Shown here in pieces: positions 1-10,085 of a DNA stretch of 64,000 bases (the first letter of the stretch is position 1; every line of letters begins with the position of its first letter). A model generated the notes under the pieces. The model saw only the letters and a program-made list of their open reading frames with translations. It made no database searches and was not told where the DNA came from. A program made the position numbers and the translations under genes. The DNA is from Amia ocellicauda. Taxonomy: Eukaryota > Chordata > Actinopteri > Amiiformes > Amiidae. The stretch covers positions 57,145,997 through 57,209,996 of the forward strand of contig NC_089851.1 in assembly GCF_036373705.1 (NCBI RefSeq). Direction: 5' to 3'.

Positions 1-83
1 AAACAAAACAAAACAAAACAAAACAAAACAAAACAAAACAAAACAAAACAAAACAAAACAAAACAAAACAAAACAAAACAAAA
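1..83. repeat. (AAAAC)n microsatellite, cut at window edge
   Basis: Uninterrupted pentanucleotide repeat of at least 83 bp. On the minus strand, which carries the Thr genes, it reads as repeated TTTTG. Confidence 0.97.
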
Positions 84-138
84 TCTGGATGCAGACTGCA
101 ACAAAGGAAGCACACAGAGGTGAAAACGTAAGGTTGAC

Positions 139-161
139 GGGAGCAACAAGCTCCCTGTTGC
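139..161. other. overlapping inverted repeats in cassette spacer
   Basis: Two mutually exclusive 6-bp stems overlap: GGGAGC (139-144) with GCTCCC (150-155), and GCAACA (143-148) with TGTTGC (156-161). The motif is present in every cassette, except that the copy near 52850 has one base changed (GGGATC). No function is known. Confidence 0.5.
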
Positions 162-308
162 GACTGTCCAGGGGCGGCAATGGGAATTGGACGTTGGCCG
201 TAGCGCGTGTCCTTTGGGTTCTGGTTCTTCTTTACAAACCGGCGTCTGTCCAGTTGGCTTTCCGGTTCATTACGTCCTCTGATGGCTTTACGATAAGCCT
301 ATCTTGCT

Positions 309-312
309 AAAA
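309..312 (-). terminator. first T4 downstream of tRNA-Thr(AGT)
   Basis: This is the first run of four T on the transcribed strand after the Thr(AGT) gene at 370-443, leaving a 57-nt trailer. The same layout recurs in all cassettes. Only TTT runs lie nearer to the gene. Confidence 0.5.
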
Positions 313-369
313 CTGATGGTCGACAAAGCGGAAGCACAAGCTTCGCAAGGAGCACAGAAAGCCCGCCTA

Positions 370-443
370 AGGCACCGCTGGGATTTGAACCCAGGACCTC
401 CTGTTTACTAGACAGGCGCTTTAACCAACTAAGCCACGGCGCC
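370..443 (-). tRNA. tRNA-Thr (AGT)
   Basis: A 74-nt intronless tRNA that folds as a full cloverleaf and decodes ACU (ACC through inosine at position 34). Acceptor strands are GGCGCCG and CGGTGCC with one G4-U69 wobble and discriminator T73. The anticodon arm is CCTGT-CTAGTAA-ACAGG with anticodon AGT, and the T arm is CTGGG-TTCAAAT-CCCAG. The A box is TGGCTTAGTTGG and the B box GGTTCAAATCC. No CCA is encoded, as expected in a eukaryotic nuclear gene. It differs from human tRNA-Thr-AGT at only a few sites by family knowledge. This is the reference sequence for the other AGT copies. There is no T4 within 50 nt; the first is at 309-312. Confidence 0.97.
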
Positions 444-464
444 AAATCTGCCGCTGCTGCTGCT

Positions 465-2645
465 GATAGTAGAATAACAGCAGATCACGGACCGCTGTCA
501 ATCAGGTTCTTGCCTTGCCGTCCATCCATCCATCCATCTATCTATGACTCTCAATATCTAACTCTCTTGCTTGCTATCGCTCCCCCAATGGTCAGTAGCA
601 TAGTAGCATAACAGCAGATCACGGACCACTGTCAATCAGGTGCTTGCCTTGCCATCCATCCATCCATCTGTCTATCTATCTATCTATGACTCTTGACATC
701 TAACTCTCTTGCTTGCTATCGCTCCCCCAATGGTCAGAAGCAAAGTAGCATAACAGCAGATCACGGACCACTGTCAATCAGATGCTTGCCTTGCCGTCCA
801 TCCATCCATCCATCCATCTATCTATCTATGACTCTTGATATCTAACTCTCTTGCTTGCTATCGCTCCCCCAATGGTCAGAAGCATAGTATCATAACAGCA
901 GATCACGGACCACTGTCAATCAGATGCTTGCCTTGCCGTCCATCCATCCATCCATCTATCTATCTATCTATGACTCTTGATATCTAACTCTCTTGCTTGC
1001 TATCGCTCCCCCAATGGTCAGTAGCATTGTAGCATAACAGCAGATCACGGACCACTGTCAATCAGATGCTTGCCTTGCCGTCCATCCATCCATCTATCTA
1101 TCTATCTATCTATGACTCTTGATATCTAACTCTCTTGCTTGCTATCGCTCCCCCAATGGTCAGTAGCATTGTAGCATAACAGCAGATCACGGACCACTGT
1201 CAATCAGATGCTTGCCTTGCCGTCCATCCATCCATCTATCTATCTATCTATCTATGACTCTTGATATCTAACTCTCTTGCTTGCTATCGCTCCCCCAATG
1301 GTCAGTAGCATTGTAGCATAACAGCAGATCACGGACCACTGTCAATCAGATGCTTGCCTTGCCGTCCATCCATCCATCTATCTATCTATCTATCTATGAC
1401 TCTTGATATCTAACTCTCTTGCTTGCTATCGCTCCCCCAATGGTCAGTAGCATTGTAGCATAACAGCAGATCACGGACCACTGTCAATCAGATGCTTGCC
1501 TTGCCGTCCATCCATCCATCTATCTATCTATCTATCAATGACTCTCGATATCTAACTCTCTTGCTTGCTATCGCTCCCCCAATGGTCAGTAGCATAGTAG
1601 CATAACAGCAGATCACGGACCACTGTCAATCAGGTGCTTGCCTTGCCGTCCATCCATCCATCTGTCTATCTATCTATCTATGACTCTTGACATCTAACTC
1701 TCTTGCTTGCTATCGCTCCCCCAATGGTCAGAAGCAAAGTAGCATAACAGCAGATCACGGACCACTGTCAATCAGATGCTTGCCTTGCCGTCCATCCATC
1801 CATCTATCTATCTATCTATCTATGACTCTTGATATCTAACTCTCTTGCTTGCTATCGCTCCCCCAATGGTCAGTAGCATTGTAGCATAACAGCAGATCAC
1901 GGACCACTGTCAATCAGATGCTTGCCTTGCCGTCCATCCATACATCTATCTATCTATCTATCTATGACTCTTGATATCTAACTCTCTTGCTTGCTATCGC
2001 TCCCCCAATGGTCAGTAGCATTGTAGCATAACAGCAGATCACGGACCACTGTCAATCAGATGCTTGCCTTGCCGTCCATCCATCCATCTATCTATCTATC
2101 TATCAATGACTCTCGATATCTAACTCTCTTACTTGCTATCGCTCCCCCAATGGTCAGTAGCATAGTATCATAACAGCAGATCACGGACCACTGTCAATCA
2201 GATGCTTGCCTTGCCGTCCATCCATCCATCCATCTATCTATCTATGACTCTTGTTATCTAACTCTCTTGCTTGCTATCGCTCCCCCAATGGTCAGTAGCA
2301 AAGTAGCATAACAGCAGATCACGGACCACTGTCAATCAGATGCTTGCCTTGCCGTCCATCCATCCATCCATCTATCTATCTATGACTCTTGACATCTAAC
2401 TCTCTTGCTTGCAATCGCTCCCCCAATGGTCAGAAGCAAAGTAGCATAACAGCAGATCACGGACCACTGTCAATCAGATGCTTGCCTTGCCGTCCATCCA
2501 TCCATCCATCTATCTATCTATGACTCTTGATATCTAACTCTCTTGCTTGCTATCGCTCCCCCAATGGTCAGTAGCATAGTATCATAACAGCAGATCACGG
2601 ACCACTGTCAATCAGATGCTTGCCTTGCCGTCCATCCATCCATCC

Positions 2646-2703
<58 letters not shown>

Positions 2704-2752
2704 GACTCTCGATATCTAACTCTCTTGCTTGCTATCGCTCCCCCAATGGTCA
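465..2752. repeat. satellite array A1 (142-bp monomer family)
   Basis: About 16 tandem monomers by length. Each has a conserved core (GCATAACAGCAGATCACGG to TTGCCTTGCCG), a (CATC)n(TATC)n microsatellite, then GACTCTYGATATCTAAC to CCCCCAATGGTC. Between 1041 and 1467 the period is exactly 142 bp; other monomers differ mostly by 4-bp steps. The first monomer is a distinct array-start type (ACCGCTG, GGTTCTTGCC, CTCAATATC). The last has an expanded run of about 13 TATC at 2649-2703. No gene is seen in this stretch. Confidence 0.95.
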
Positions 2753-2852
2753 CGTATGTTGCATTCAACGACAAAGAAAATCGTGTGCTGGAAATGATTT
2801 TTGGCAACTGTGAAGGAACTGCACGACTGCAGCAACCACAACACCTCTGTCT

Positions 2853-2926
2853 GTCTCTGTGGCGCAATCGGTCAGCGCGTTTGGCTGTTAACCAAAAGGA
2901 TGGTGGTTCGAATCCACCCAGGGACG
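2853..2926 (+). tRNA. tRNA-Asn (GTT)
   Basis: A 74-nt intronless tRNA decoding AAC and AAU. The acceptor stem GTCTCTG/CAGGGAC has the T4-G69 wobble, with discriminator G73. The anticodon arm is TTTGG-CTGTTAA-CCAAA with anticodon GTT, and the T arm is GGTGG-TTCGAAT-CCACC. The A box is TGGCGCAATCGG and the B box GGTTCGAATCC, both intact. The first 20 nt differ from human tRNA-Asn-GTT by at most a base or two from memory. No CCA is encoded. A T4 terminator follows at 2933-2936. The gene converges on the Thr-TGT gene 164 bp away. This is the reference sequence for the other Asn copies. Confidence 0.98.
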
Positions 2927-2932
2927 GCCCAC

Positions 2933-2936
2933 TTTT
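2933..2936 (+). terminator. Pol III T4 terminator of tRNA-Asn
   Basis: TTTT starts 6 nt after the discriminator base and is followed by a C-rich run. The same T4 lies 80-83 bases after the first base of each of the other 13 Asn copies. Confidence 0.9.
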
Positions 2937-3033
2937 CCCCCCGCCCCTTGTTATTGTTTCTACTTCTGGCGGACAGCTTGCCAGACTGTGGCTACAGTAA
3001 CCTTAAGCTGCTTGCTGTGGATGGCCATCTTGC

Positions 3034-3038
3034 AAAAA
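3034..3038 (-). terminator. first T5 downstream of tRNA-Thr(TGT)
   Basis: TTTTT on the minus strand, 52 nt beyond the 3' end of the Thr-TGT gene. A weaker TTTAT (3083-3087) lies just after the gene and might act as a non-canonical terminator. The arrangement is the same in other cassettes. Confidence 0.55.
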
Positions 3039-3090
3039 TGTATTGAGCGTTTAGAAACTTCCTTTCCATTGCCTAGGCCAACATAAACCA

Positions 3091-3164
3091 AGGCACTGCT
3101 GGGAGTCGAACCCAGGGTTTCCTGTTTACAAGACAGGCGCTTTGACCAACTAAGCCACGGTGCC
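3091..3164 (-). tRNA. tRNA-Thr (TGT), subfamily I
   Basis: A 74-nt cloverleaf with anticodon arm CCTGT-CTTGTAA-ACAGG, anticodon TGT, decoding ACA (and possibly ACG by wobble). The acceptor strands GGCACCG and CAGTGCC leave C6 opposite A67, a mismatch shared by every TGT copy in the window. The T arm is CTGGG-TTCGACT-CCCAG, discriminator T73. The A box TGGCTTAGTTGG and B box GGTTCGACTCC are intact. The sequence is close to the Thr-AGT gene beside it, so the two are probably isoacceptor paralogues. Position 26 is G here; most other TGT copies have A. Confidence 0.95.
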
Positions 3165-3206
3165 AGGACTCTCCCATTCCCCAGTGCCTACACTCAGGCG
3201 TAAGGC

Positions 3207-3237
3207 AAAAAACAAAACCAAACAAAACAAAACAAAA
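3207..3237. repeat. (AAAAC)n tract, short, with CC interruption
   Basis: 31 bp, the shortest tract in the window, identical in length to the one in cassette 9. Confidence 0.95.
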
Positions 3238-3523
3238 TCTGGATGCAGGCTGCAACAAAGGAAGCACACAGAGGTGAAAACGTAAGGTTGACGGGAGCAA
3301 CAAGCTCCCTGTTGCGACTGTCCAGGGGCGGCAATGGGAATTGGACGTTGGCCGTAGCGCTTGTCCTTTGGGTTCTGGTTCTTCTTTACAAACCGGCGTC
3401 TGTCCAGTTGGCTTTCCGGTTCATTACATCCTCTGATGGCTTTACGATAAGCCTATCTTGCTAAAACTGATGGTCGACAAAGCGGAAGCACAAGCTTCGC
3501 AAGGAGCACAGAAAGCCCGCCTA

Positions 3524-3597
3524 AGGCACCGCTGGGATTTGAACCCAGGACCTCCTGTTTACTAGACAGGCACTTTAACCAACTAAGCCACGGCGCC
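3524..3597 (-). tRNA. tRNA-Thr (AGT)
   Basis: Matches the reference at 370-443 except C25 to T, which changes the G10-C25 pair to a G-U wobble. Anticodon AGT and both promoter boxes are intact. The change is shared only with the copy at 34844-34917. Confidence 0.96.
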
Positions 3598-3618
3598 AAA
3601 TCTGCCACTGTTGCTGCT

Positions 3619-4264
3619 GATAGTAGCATAACAGCAGATCACGGACCACTGTCAATCAGATGCTTGCTTTGCCGTCCATCCATCCATCTATCTATCTATC
3701 TATCTATGACTCTCGATATCTATCTCTCTTGCTTGCTATCGCTCCCCCAATGGTCAGTAGCATTGTAGCATAACATCAGATCACGGACCACTGTCAATCC
3801 GATGCGTGCCTTGCCGTCCATCCATCCATCTATCTATCTATCTATCTATGACTCTCGATATCTAACTCTCTTGCTTGCTATCGCTCCCCCAATGGTCAGT
3901 AGCATAGTAGCATAACATCAGATCACGGACCACTGTCAATCAGATGCTTGCCTTGCCGTCCATCCATCCATCGAACTATCTATCTATCTGTCTATGACTC
4001 TCGATATCTAACTCTCTTGCTTGCTATCGCTCCCCCAATGGTCAGTAGCATAGTAGCATAACAGCAGATCACAGACCACTGTCAATCAGATGCTTGCCTT
4101 GCCGTCCATCCATCCATCTATCTATCTATCTATCTATGACTCTCGATATCTAACTCTCTTGCTTGCTATCGCTCCCCCAATGGTCAGTAGCATAGTAGCA
4201 TAACAGCAGATCACGGACCACTGTCAATCAGATGCTTGCCTTGCCGTCCATCCATCCATCTATA

Positions 4265-4295
<31 letters not shown>

Positions 4296-7200
4296 GACTC
4301 TCGATATCTAACTCTCTTGCTTGCTATCGCTCCCCCAATTGTCAGTAGCATAGTAGCATAACAGCAGATCACGGACCACTGTCAATCAGATGCTTGCCTT
4401 GCCATCCATCCATCCATCCATCTATCTATCTATCTGTCTATGACTCTCGATATCTAACTCTCTTGCTTGCTATCGCTCCCCCAATGGTCAGTAGCATAGT
4501 AGCATAACACCAGATCACGGACCACTGTCAATCAGATGCTTGCCTTGCCGTCCATCCATCCATCCATCTATCTATCTATCTATCTATGACTCTCGATATC
4601 TAACTCACTTGCTTGCTATCGCTCCCCCAATGGTCAGTAGCATAGTAGCATAACAGCAGATCACGGACCACTGTCAATCAGATGCTTGCCTTGTCGTCCA
4701 TCCATCCATCTATCTATCTATCTATCTATGACTCTCGATATCTAACTCTCTTGCTTGCTATCGCTCCCCCAATGGTCAGTAGCATAGTAGCATAACAGCA
4801 GATCACGGACCACTGTCAATCAGATGCTTGCCTTGCCGTCCATCCATCCATCCATCCATCTATCTATCAATCTATCTATCTATCTATCTATCTATGACTC
4901 TCGATATCTAACTCTCTTGCTTCCTTTCGCTCCCCCAATGGTCAGTAGCATAGTAGCATAACAGCAGATCACGGACCACTGTCAATCAGATGCTTGCCTT
5001 GCCGTCCATCCATCCATCTATCTATCTATCTATCTATGACTCTCGATATCAATCTCTCTTGCTTGCTATCGCTCCCCCAATGGTCAGTAGCATTGTAGCA
5101 TAACATCAGATCACGGACCACTGTCAATCCGATGCGTGCCTTGCCGTCCATCCATCCATCCATCTATCTATCTATCTATCTGTCTATGACTCTCGATATC
5201 TAACTCTCTTGCTTGCTATCGCTCCCCCAATGGTCAGTAGCATAGTAGCATAACAGCAGATCACAGACCACTGTCAATCAGATGCTTGCCTTGCCGTCCA
5301 TCCATCCATCTATCTATCTATCTATCTATGACTCTCGATATCTAACTCTCTTGCTTCCTTTCGCTCCCCCAATGGTCAGTAGCATAGTAGCATAACAGCA
5401 GATCACAGACCACTGTCAATCAGATGCTTGCCTTGCCGTCCATCCATCCATCTATCTATCTATCTATCTATGACTCTCGATATCTAACTCTCTTGCTTGC
5501 TATCGCTCCCCCAATGGTCAGTAGCATAGTAGCATAACAGCAGATCACGGACCACTGTCAATCAGATGCTTGCCTTGCCGTCCATCCATCCATCCATCTA
5601 TCTATCTATCTATCTATGACTCTCGATATCTAACTCTCTTGCTTGCTATCGCTCCCCCAATGGTCAGTAGCATAGTAGCATAACAGCAGATCACGGACCA
5701 CTGTCAATCAGATGCTTGCCTTGCCGTCCATCCATCCATCTATATATCTATCTATCTATCTATCTATCTATGACTCTCGATATCTAACTCTCTTGCTTGC
5801 TATCGCTCCCCCAATGGTCAGTAGCATAGTAGCATAACAGCAGATCACGGACCACTGTCAATCAGATGCTTGCCTTGCCATCCATCCATCCATCCATCTA
5901 TCTATCTATCTGTCTATGACTCTCGATATCTAACTCTCTTGCTTGCTATCGCTCCCCCAATGGTCAGTAGCATAGTAGCATAACACCAGATCACGGACCA
6001 CTGTCAATCAGATGCTTGCCTTGCCGTCCATCCATCCATCCATCTATCTATCTATCTATCTATGACTCTCGATATCTAACTCACTTGCTTGCTATCGCTC
6101 CCCCAATGGTCAGTAGCATTGTAGCATAACAGCAGTTTACAGACCACTGTCAATCAGATGCTTGCCTTGCCATCCATCCATCCATCCATCTATCTATCTA
6201 ACTATCTATGACTCTCGATATCTAACTCTCTTGCTTGCTATCGCTCCCCCAATGGTCAGTAGCATAGTAGCATAACAGCAGATCACGGACCACTGTCAAT
6301 CAGATGCTTGCCTTGCCGTCCATCCATCCATCCATCTATCTATCTATCTATCTATCTATGACTCTCGATATCTAACTCTCTTGCTTGCTATCGCTACCCC
6401 AATGGTCAGTAGCATAGTAGCATAACAGCAGATCACGGACCACTGTCAATCAGATGCTTGCCTTGCCGTCCATCCATCCATCCATCTATCTATCTATCTA
6501 TCTATCTATGACTCTCGATATCTAACTCTCTTGCTTGCTATCGCTCCCCCAATGGTCAGTAGCATAGTAGCATAACAGCAGATCACGGACCACTGTCAAT
6601 CAGATGCTTGCCTTGCCGTCCATCCATCCATCTATATATCTATCTATCTATCTATCTATCTATGACTCTCGATATCTAACTCTCTTGCTTGCTATCGCTC
6701 CCCCAATGGTCAGTAGCATAGTAGCATAACAGCAGATCACGGACCACTGTCAATCAGATGCTTGCCTTGCCATCCATCCATCCATCCATCTATCTATCTA
6801 TCTGTCTATGTCTCTCGATATCTAACTCTCTTGCTTGCTATCGCTCCCCCAATGGTCAGTAGCATAGTAGCATAACACCAGATCACGGACCACTGTCAAT
6901 CAGATGCTTGCCTTGCCGTCCATCCATCCATCTATCTATCTATCTATCAATGACTCTCGATATCTAACTCTCTTACTTGCTATCGCTCCCCCAATGGTCA
7001 GTAGCATAGTAGCATAACAGCAGATCACGGACCACTGTCAATCAGATGCTTGCCTTGCCGTCCATCCATCCATCCATCTATCTATCTATGACTCTTGTTA
7101 TCTAACTCTCTTGCTTGCTATCGCTCCCCCAATGGTCAGTAGCATAGTAGCATAACAGCAGATCATGGACCACTGTCAATCAGATGCTTGCCTTGCCGTC

Positions 7201-9142
7201 CATCCATCCATCTATCTATCTATCTATCAATGACTCTTGATATCTAACTCTCTTGCTTGCTATCGCTCCCCCAATGGTCAGTAGCATAGTAGCATAACAG
7301 CAGATCACGGACCACTGTCAATCAGATGCTTGCCTTGCCGTCCATCCATCCATCCATCTATCTATCTATCTATCAATGACTCTCGATATCTAACTCTCTT
7401 ACTTGCTATCGCTCCCCCAATGGTCAGTAGCATAGTAGCATAACAGCAGATCACGGACCACTGTCAATCAGATGCTTGCCTTGCCGTCCATCCATCCATC
7501 TATCTATCTATCTATCAATGACTCTTGATATCTAACTCTCTTGCTTGCTATCGCTCCCCCAATGGTCAGTAGCATAGTAGCATAACAGCAGATCACGGAC
7601 CACTGTCAATCAGATGCTTGCCTTTCCGTCCATCCATCCATCCATCTATCTATCTATCTATCAATGACTCTCGATATCTAACTCTCTTGCTTGCTATCGC
7701 TCCCCCAATGGTCAGTAGCATAGTAGCATAACAGCAGATCACGGACCACTGTCAATCAAATGCTTGCCTTGCCGTCCATCCATCCATCCATCTATCTATC
7801 TATCTATCAATGACTCTTGATATCTAACTCTCTTGCTTGCTATCGCTCCCCCAATGGTCAGTAGCATAGTAGCATAACACCAGATCACGGACCACTGTCA
7901 ATCAGATGCTTGCCTTGCCGTCCATCCATCCATCTATCTATCTATCTATCAATGACTCTCGATATCTAACTCTCTTACTTGCTATCGCTCCCCCAATGGT
8001 CAGTAGCATAGTAGCATAACAGCAGATCACGGACCACTGTCAATCAGATGCTTGCCTTGCCGTCCATCCATCCATCCATCTATCTATCTATGACTCTTGT
8101 TATCTAACTCTCTTGCTTGCTATCGCTCCCCCAATGGTCAGTAGCATAGTAGCATAACAGCAGATCATGGACCACTGTCAATCAGATGCTTGCCTTGCCG
8201 TCCATCCATCCATCTATCTATCTATCTATCAATGACTCTTGATATCTAACTCTCTTGCTTGCTATCGCTCCCCCAATGGTCAGTAGCATAGTAGCATAAC
8301 AGCAGATCACGGACCACTGTCAATCAGATGCTTGCCTTGCCGTCCATCCATCCATCCATCTATCTATCTATCTATCAATGACTCTCGATATCTAACTCTC
8401 TTACTTGCTATCGCTCCCCCAATGGTCAGTAGCATAGTAGCATAACAGCAGATCACGGACCACTGTCAATCAGATGCTTGCCTTGCCGTCCATCCATCCA
8501 TCTATCTATCTATCTATCAATGACTCTTGATATCTAACTCTCTTGCTTGCTATCGCTCCCCCAATGGTCAGTAGCATAGTAGCATAACAGCAGATCACGG
8601 ACCACTGTCAATCAGATGCTTGCCTTTCCGTCCATCCATCCATCCATCTATCTATCTATCTATCAATGACTCTCGATATCTAACTCTCTTGCTTGCTATC
8701 GCTCCCCCAATGGTCAGTAGCATAGTAGCATAACAGCAGATCACGGACCACTGTCAATCAAATGCTTGCCTTGCCGTCCATCCATCCATCCATCTATCTA
8801 TCTATCTATCAATGACTCTTGATATCTAACTCTCTTGCTTGCTATCACTCCACCAATGGTCAGTAGCATTGTAGCATAACAGCAGATCACGGACCACTGT
8901 CAATCAGATGCTTGCCTTGCCGTCCATCCATCCATCTATCTATCTATCTATGACTCTTGATATCTAACTCTCTTACTTGCTTTCGCTCACCCAATGGTCA
9001 GTAGCATAGTAGCATAACAGCAGATCACGGACCACTGTCAATCAGATGCTTGCCTTGTCGTCCATCCATCCATCTATCTATCTATCTATCTATGACTCTC
9101 GATATCTAACTCTCTTGCTTGCTATCGCTCCCCCAATGGTCA
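3619..9142. repeat. satellite array A2
   Basis: About 39 monomers by length. It contains a six-monomer higher-order repeat marked by TATATATC at 5741 and 6633 (period 892 bp). A tandem duplication of 1,002 bp is marked by GATCATGG at 7161 and 8163 and CCTTTCCGTCC at 7621 and 8623. The array starts with ordinary monomers, unlike most arrays. No gene is seen. Confidence 0.94.
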
Positions 9143-9242
9143 CGTATGTTGCATTCAACGACAAAGAAAATCGTGTGCTGGAAATGATTTTTGGCAACTG
9201 TGAAGGAACTGCACGACTGCAGCAACCACAACACCTCTGTCT

Positions 9243-9316
9243 GTCTCTGTGGCGCAATCGGTCAGCGCGTTTGGCTGTTAACCAAAAGGATGGTGGTTCG
9301 AATCCACCCAGGGATG
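9243..9316 (+). tRNA. tRNA-Asn (GTT)
   Basis: Matches the reference at 2853-2926 except C72 to T (9315), turning the terminal G1-C72 pair into G-U. Boxes A and B and the anticodon are intact; T4 at 9323-9326. Shared with the copy at 39265. Confidence 0.96.
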
Positions 9317-9480
9317 GCCCACTTTTCCCCCCGCCCCTTGTTATTGTTTCTACTTCTGGCGGACAGCTTGCCAGACTGTGGCTACAGTAACCTTAAGCTG
9401 CTTGCTGTGGACGGCCATCTTGCAAAAATGTATTGAGCGTTTAGAAACTTCCTTTCCATTGCCTAGGCCAACATAAACCA

Positions 9481-9554
9481 AGGCACTGCTGGGAGTTGAA
9501 CCCAGAGTTTCCTGTTTACAAGACAGGTGCTTTGACCAACTAAGCCACGGTGCC
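9481..9554 (-). tRNA. tRNA-Thr (TGT) variant
   Basis: Relative to 3091-3164: G26 to A, C48 to T (altering the G15-C48 tertiary pair) and G57 to A inside the B box (GGTTCAACTCC, still purine-57). The anticodon is TGT. It keeps the common C6-A67 mismatch. Shared with the copy at 39503. Confidence 0.93.
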
Positions 9555-9596
9555 AGGACTCTCCTATTCCCCAGTGCCTACACTCAGGCGTAAGGC

Positions 9597-9627
<31 letters not shown>

Positions 9628-9707
9628 CAAAACAAAACAAAACAAAACAAAACAAAACAAAACAAAACAAAACAAAACAAAACAAAACAAAACAAAACAA
9701 AACAAAA
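9597..9707. repeat. (AAAAC)n tract
   Basis: 111 bp, pure apart from the initial extra A run. Twenty bp (four units) longer than its paralogue in cassette 10. Confidence 0.97.
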
Positions 9708-9990
9708 TCTGGATGCAGACTGCAACAAAGGAAGCACACAGAGGTGAAAACGTAAGGTTGACGGGAGCAACAAGCTCCCTGTTGCGACTGTCCAGGGGCA
9801 ATGGGAATTGGACGTTGGCCGTAGCGCGTGTCCTTTGGGTTCTGGTTCTTCTTTACAAACCGGCGTCTGTCCAGTTGGCTTTCCGGTTCATTACGTCCTC
9901 TGATGGCTTTACGATAAGCCTATCTTGCTAAAACTGATGGTCGACAAAGCGGAAGCACAAGCTTCGCAAGGAGCACAGAAAGCCCGCCTA

Positions 9991-10064
9991 AGGCACCGCT
10001 GGGATTTGAACCCAGGACTTCCTGTTTACTAGACAGGCGCTTTAACCAACTAAGCCACGGTGCC
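9991..10064 (-). tRNA. tRNA-Thr (AGT)
   Basis: Differs from the reference by G4 to A, which improves the acceptor stem (A4-U69 instead of G-U), and by G45 to A in the variable loop. Anticodon and boxes are intact. Shared with the copy at 39993. Confidence 0.96.
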
Positions 10065-10085
10065 AAATCTGCCGCTGCTGCTGCT

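Larger units (their letters stand above)
1..464. repeat. tRNA cassette 1, truncated by window start
   Basis: Only the right half is present: (AAAAC)n tract, spacer and tRNA-Thr(AGT). The spacer variants (GCAGAC after the tract, GCGCGTGTCC further on) place it in the majority cassette subfamily with long tracts. The Asn and Thr-TGT genes presumably lie just outside the window. Confidence 0.93.
2753..3618. repeat. tRNA cassette 2 (866 bp, subfamily I)
   Basis: Complete Asn > < Thr(TGT) < Thr(AGT) cassette: 835-bp body plus a 31-bp (AAAAC)n tract. Subfamily I markers are GCAGGC after the tract, GCGCTTGTCC in the spacer, G at position 26 of Thr-TGT, and CC interruptions in a short tract. The 100-bp spacer at 2753-2852 upstream of Asn and the 164-bp spacer at 2927-3090 between Asn and Thr-TGT occur once per cassette and resemble no element I recognise. 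Confidence 0.93.
9143..10085. repeat. tRNA cassette 3 (943 bp)
   Basis: The body is 832 bp because of a 3-bp loss in the spacer near 9799 (GGGGCGGCAATG becomes GGGGCAATG). The tract is 111 bp. The same 3-bp loss and the same tRNA variants recur in cassette 10, so the two are direct duplicates. Confidence 0.93.

Noticed and set aside
89-310. 73-codon open frame between the tract and tRNA-Thr(AGT), present in all cassettes, one lineage with an in-frame 3-bp loss
   Set aside because: It lies in a recently amplified spacer, so persistence of the frame is expected without selection. It has no recognisable domain, the differences include non-conservative residues, and nothing suggests Pol II transcription.
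465-2752. Regularly spaced repeats resembling a CRISPR array
   Set aside because: The unit is about 142 bp and similar throughout, with no unique spacers, no cas genes, and a eukaryotic tRNA context.
2620-3000. Open frames starting in the satellite with Ile-His-Pro-Ser and Ile-Tyr-Leu-Ser repeats
   Set aside because: They come from (CATC)n(TATC)n and continue through the tRNA-Asn; no protein family fits.
2801-3046. 81-codon open frame recurring in nearly all cassettes
   Set aside because: It runs straight through the tRNA-Asn gene and its terminator, so its constancy is explained by the tRNA and by recent duplication.
2853-3164. Prokaryotic tRNA operon
   Set aside because: No encoded CCA, convergent orientation, eukaryote-type sequences and large satellite arrays exclude a bacterial origin.
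2753-3618. tRNA-derived SINE or retrotransposed tRNA copies
   Set aside because: The genes are full cloverleaves in fixed order with shared spacers, with no poly(A) tails or target-site duplications. Tandem DNA duplication explains the copies.
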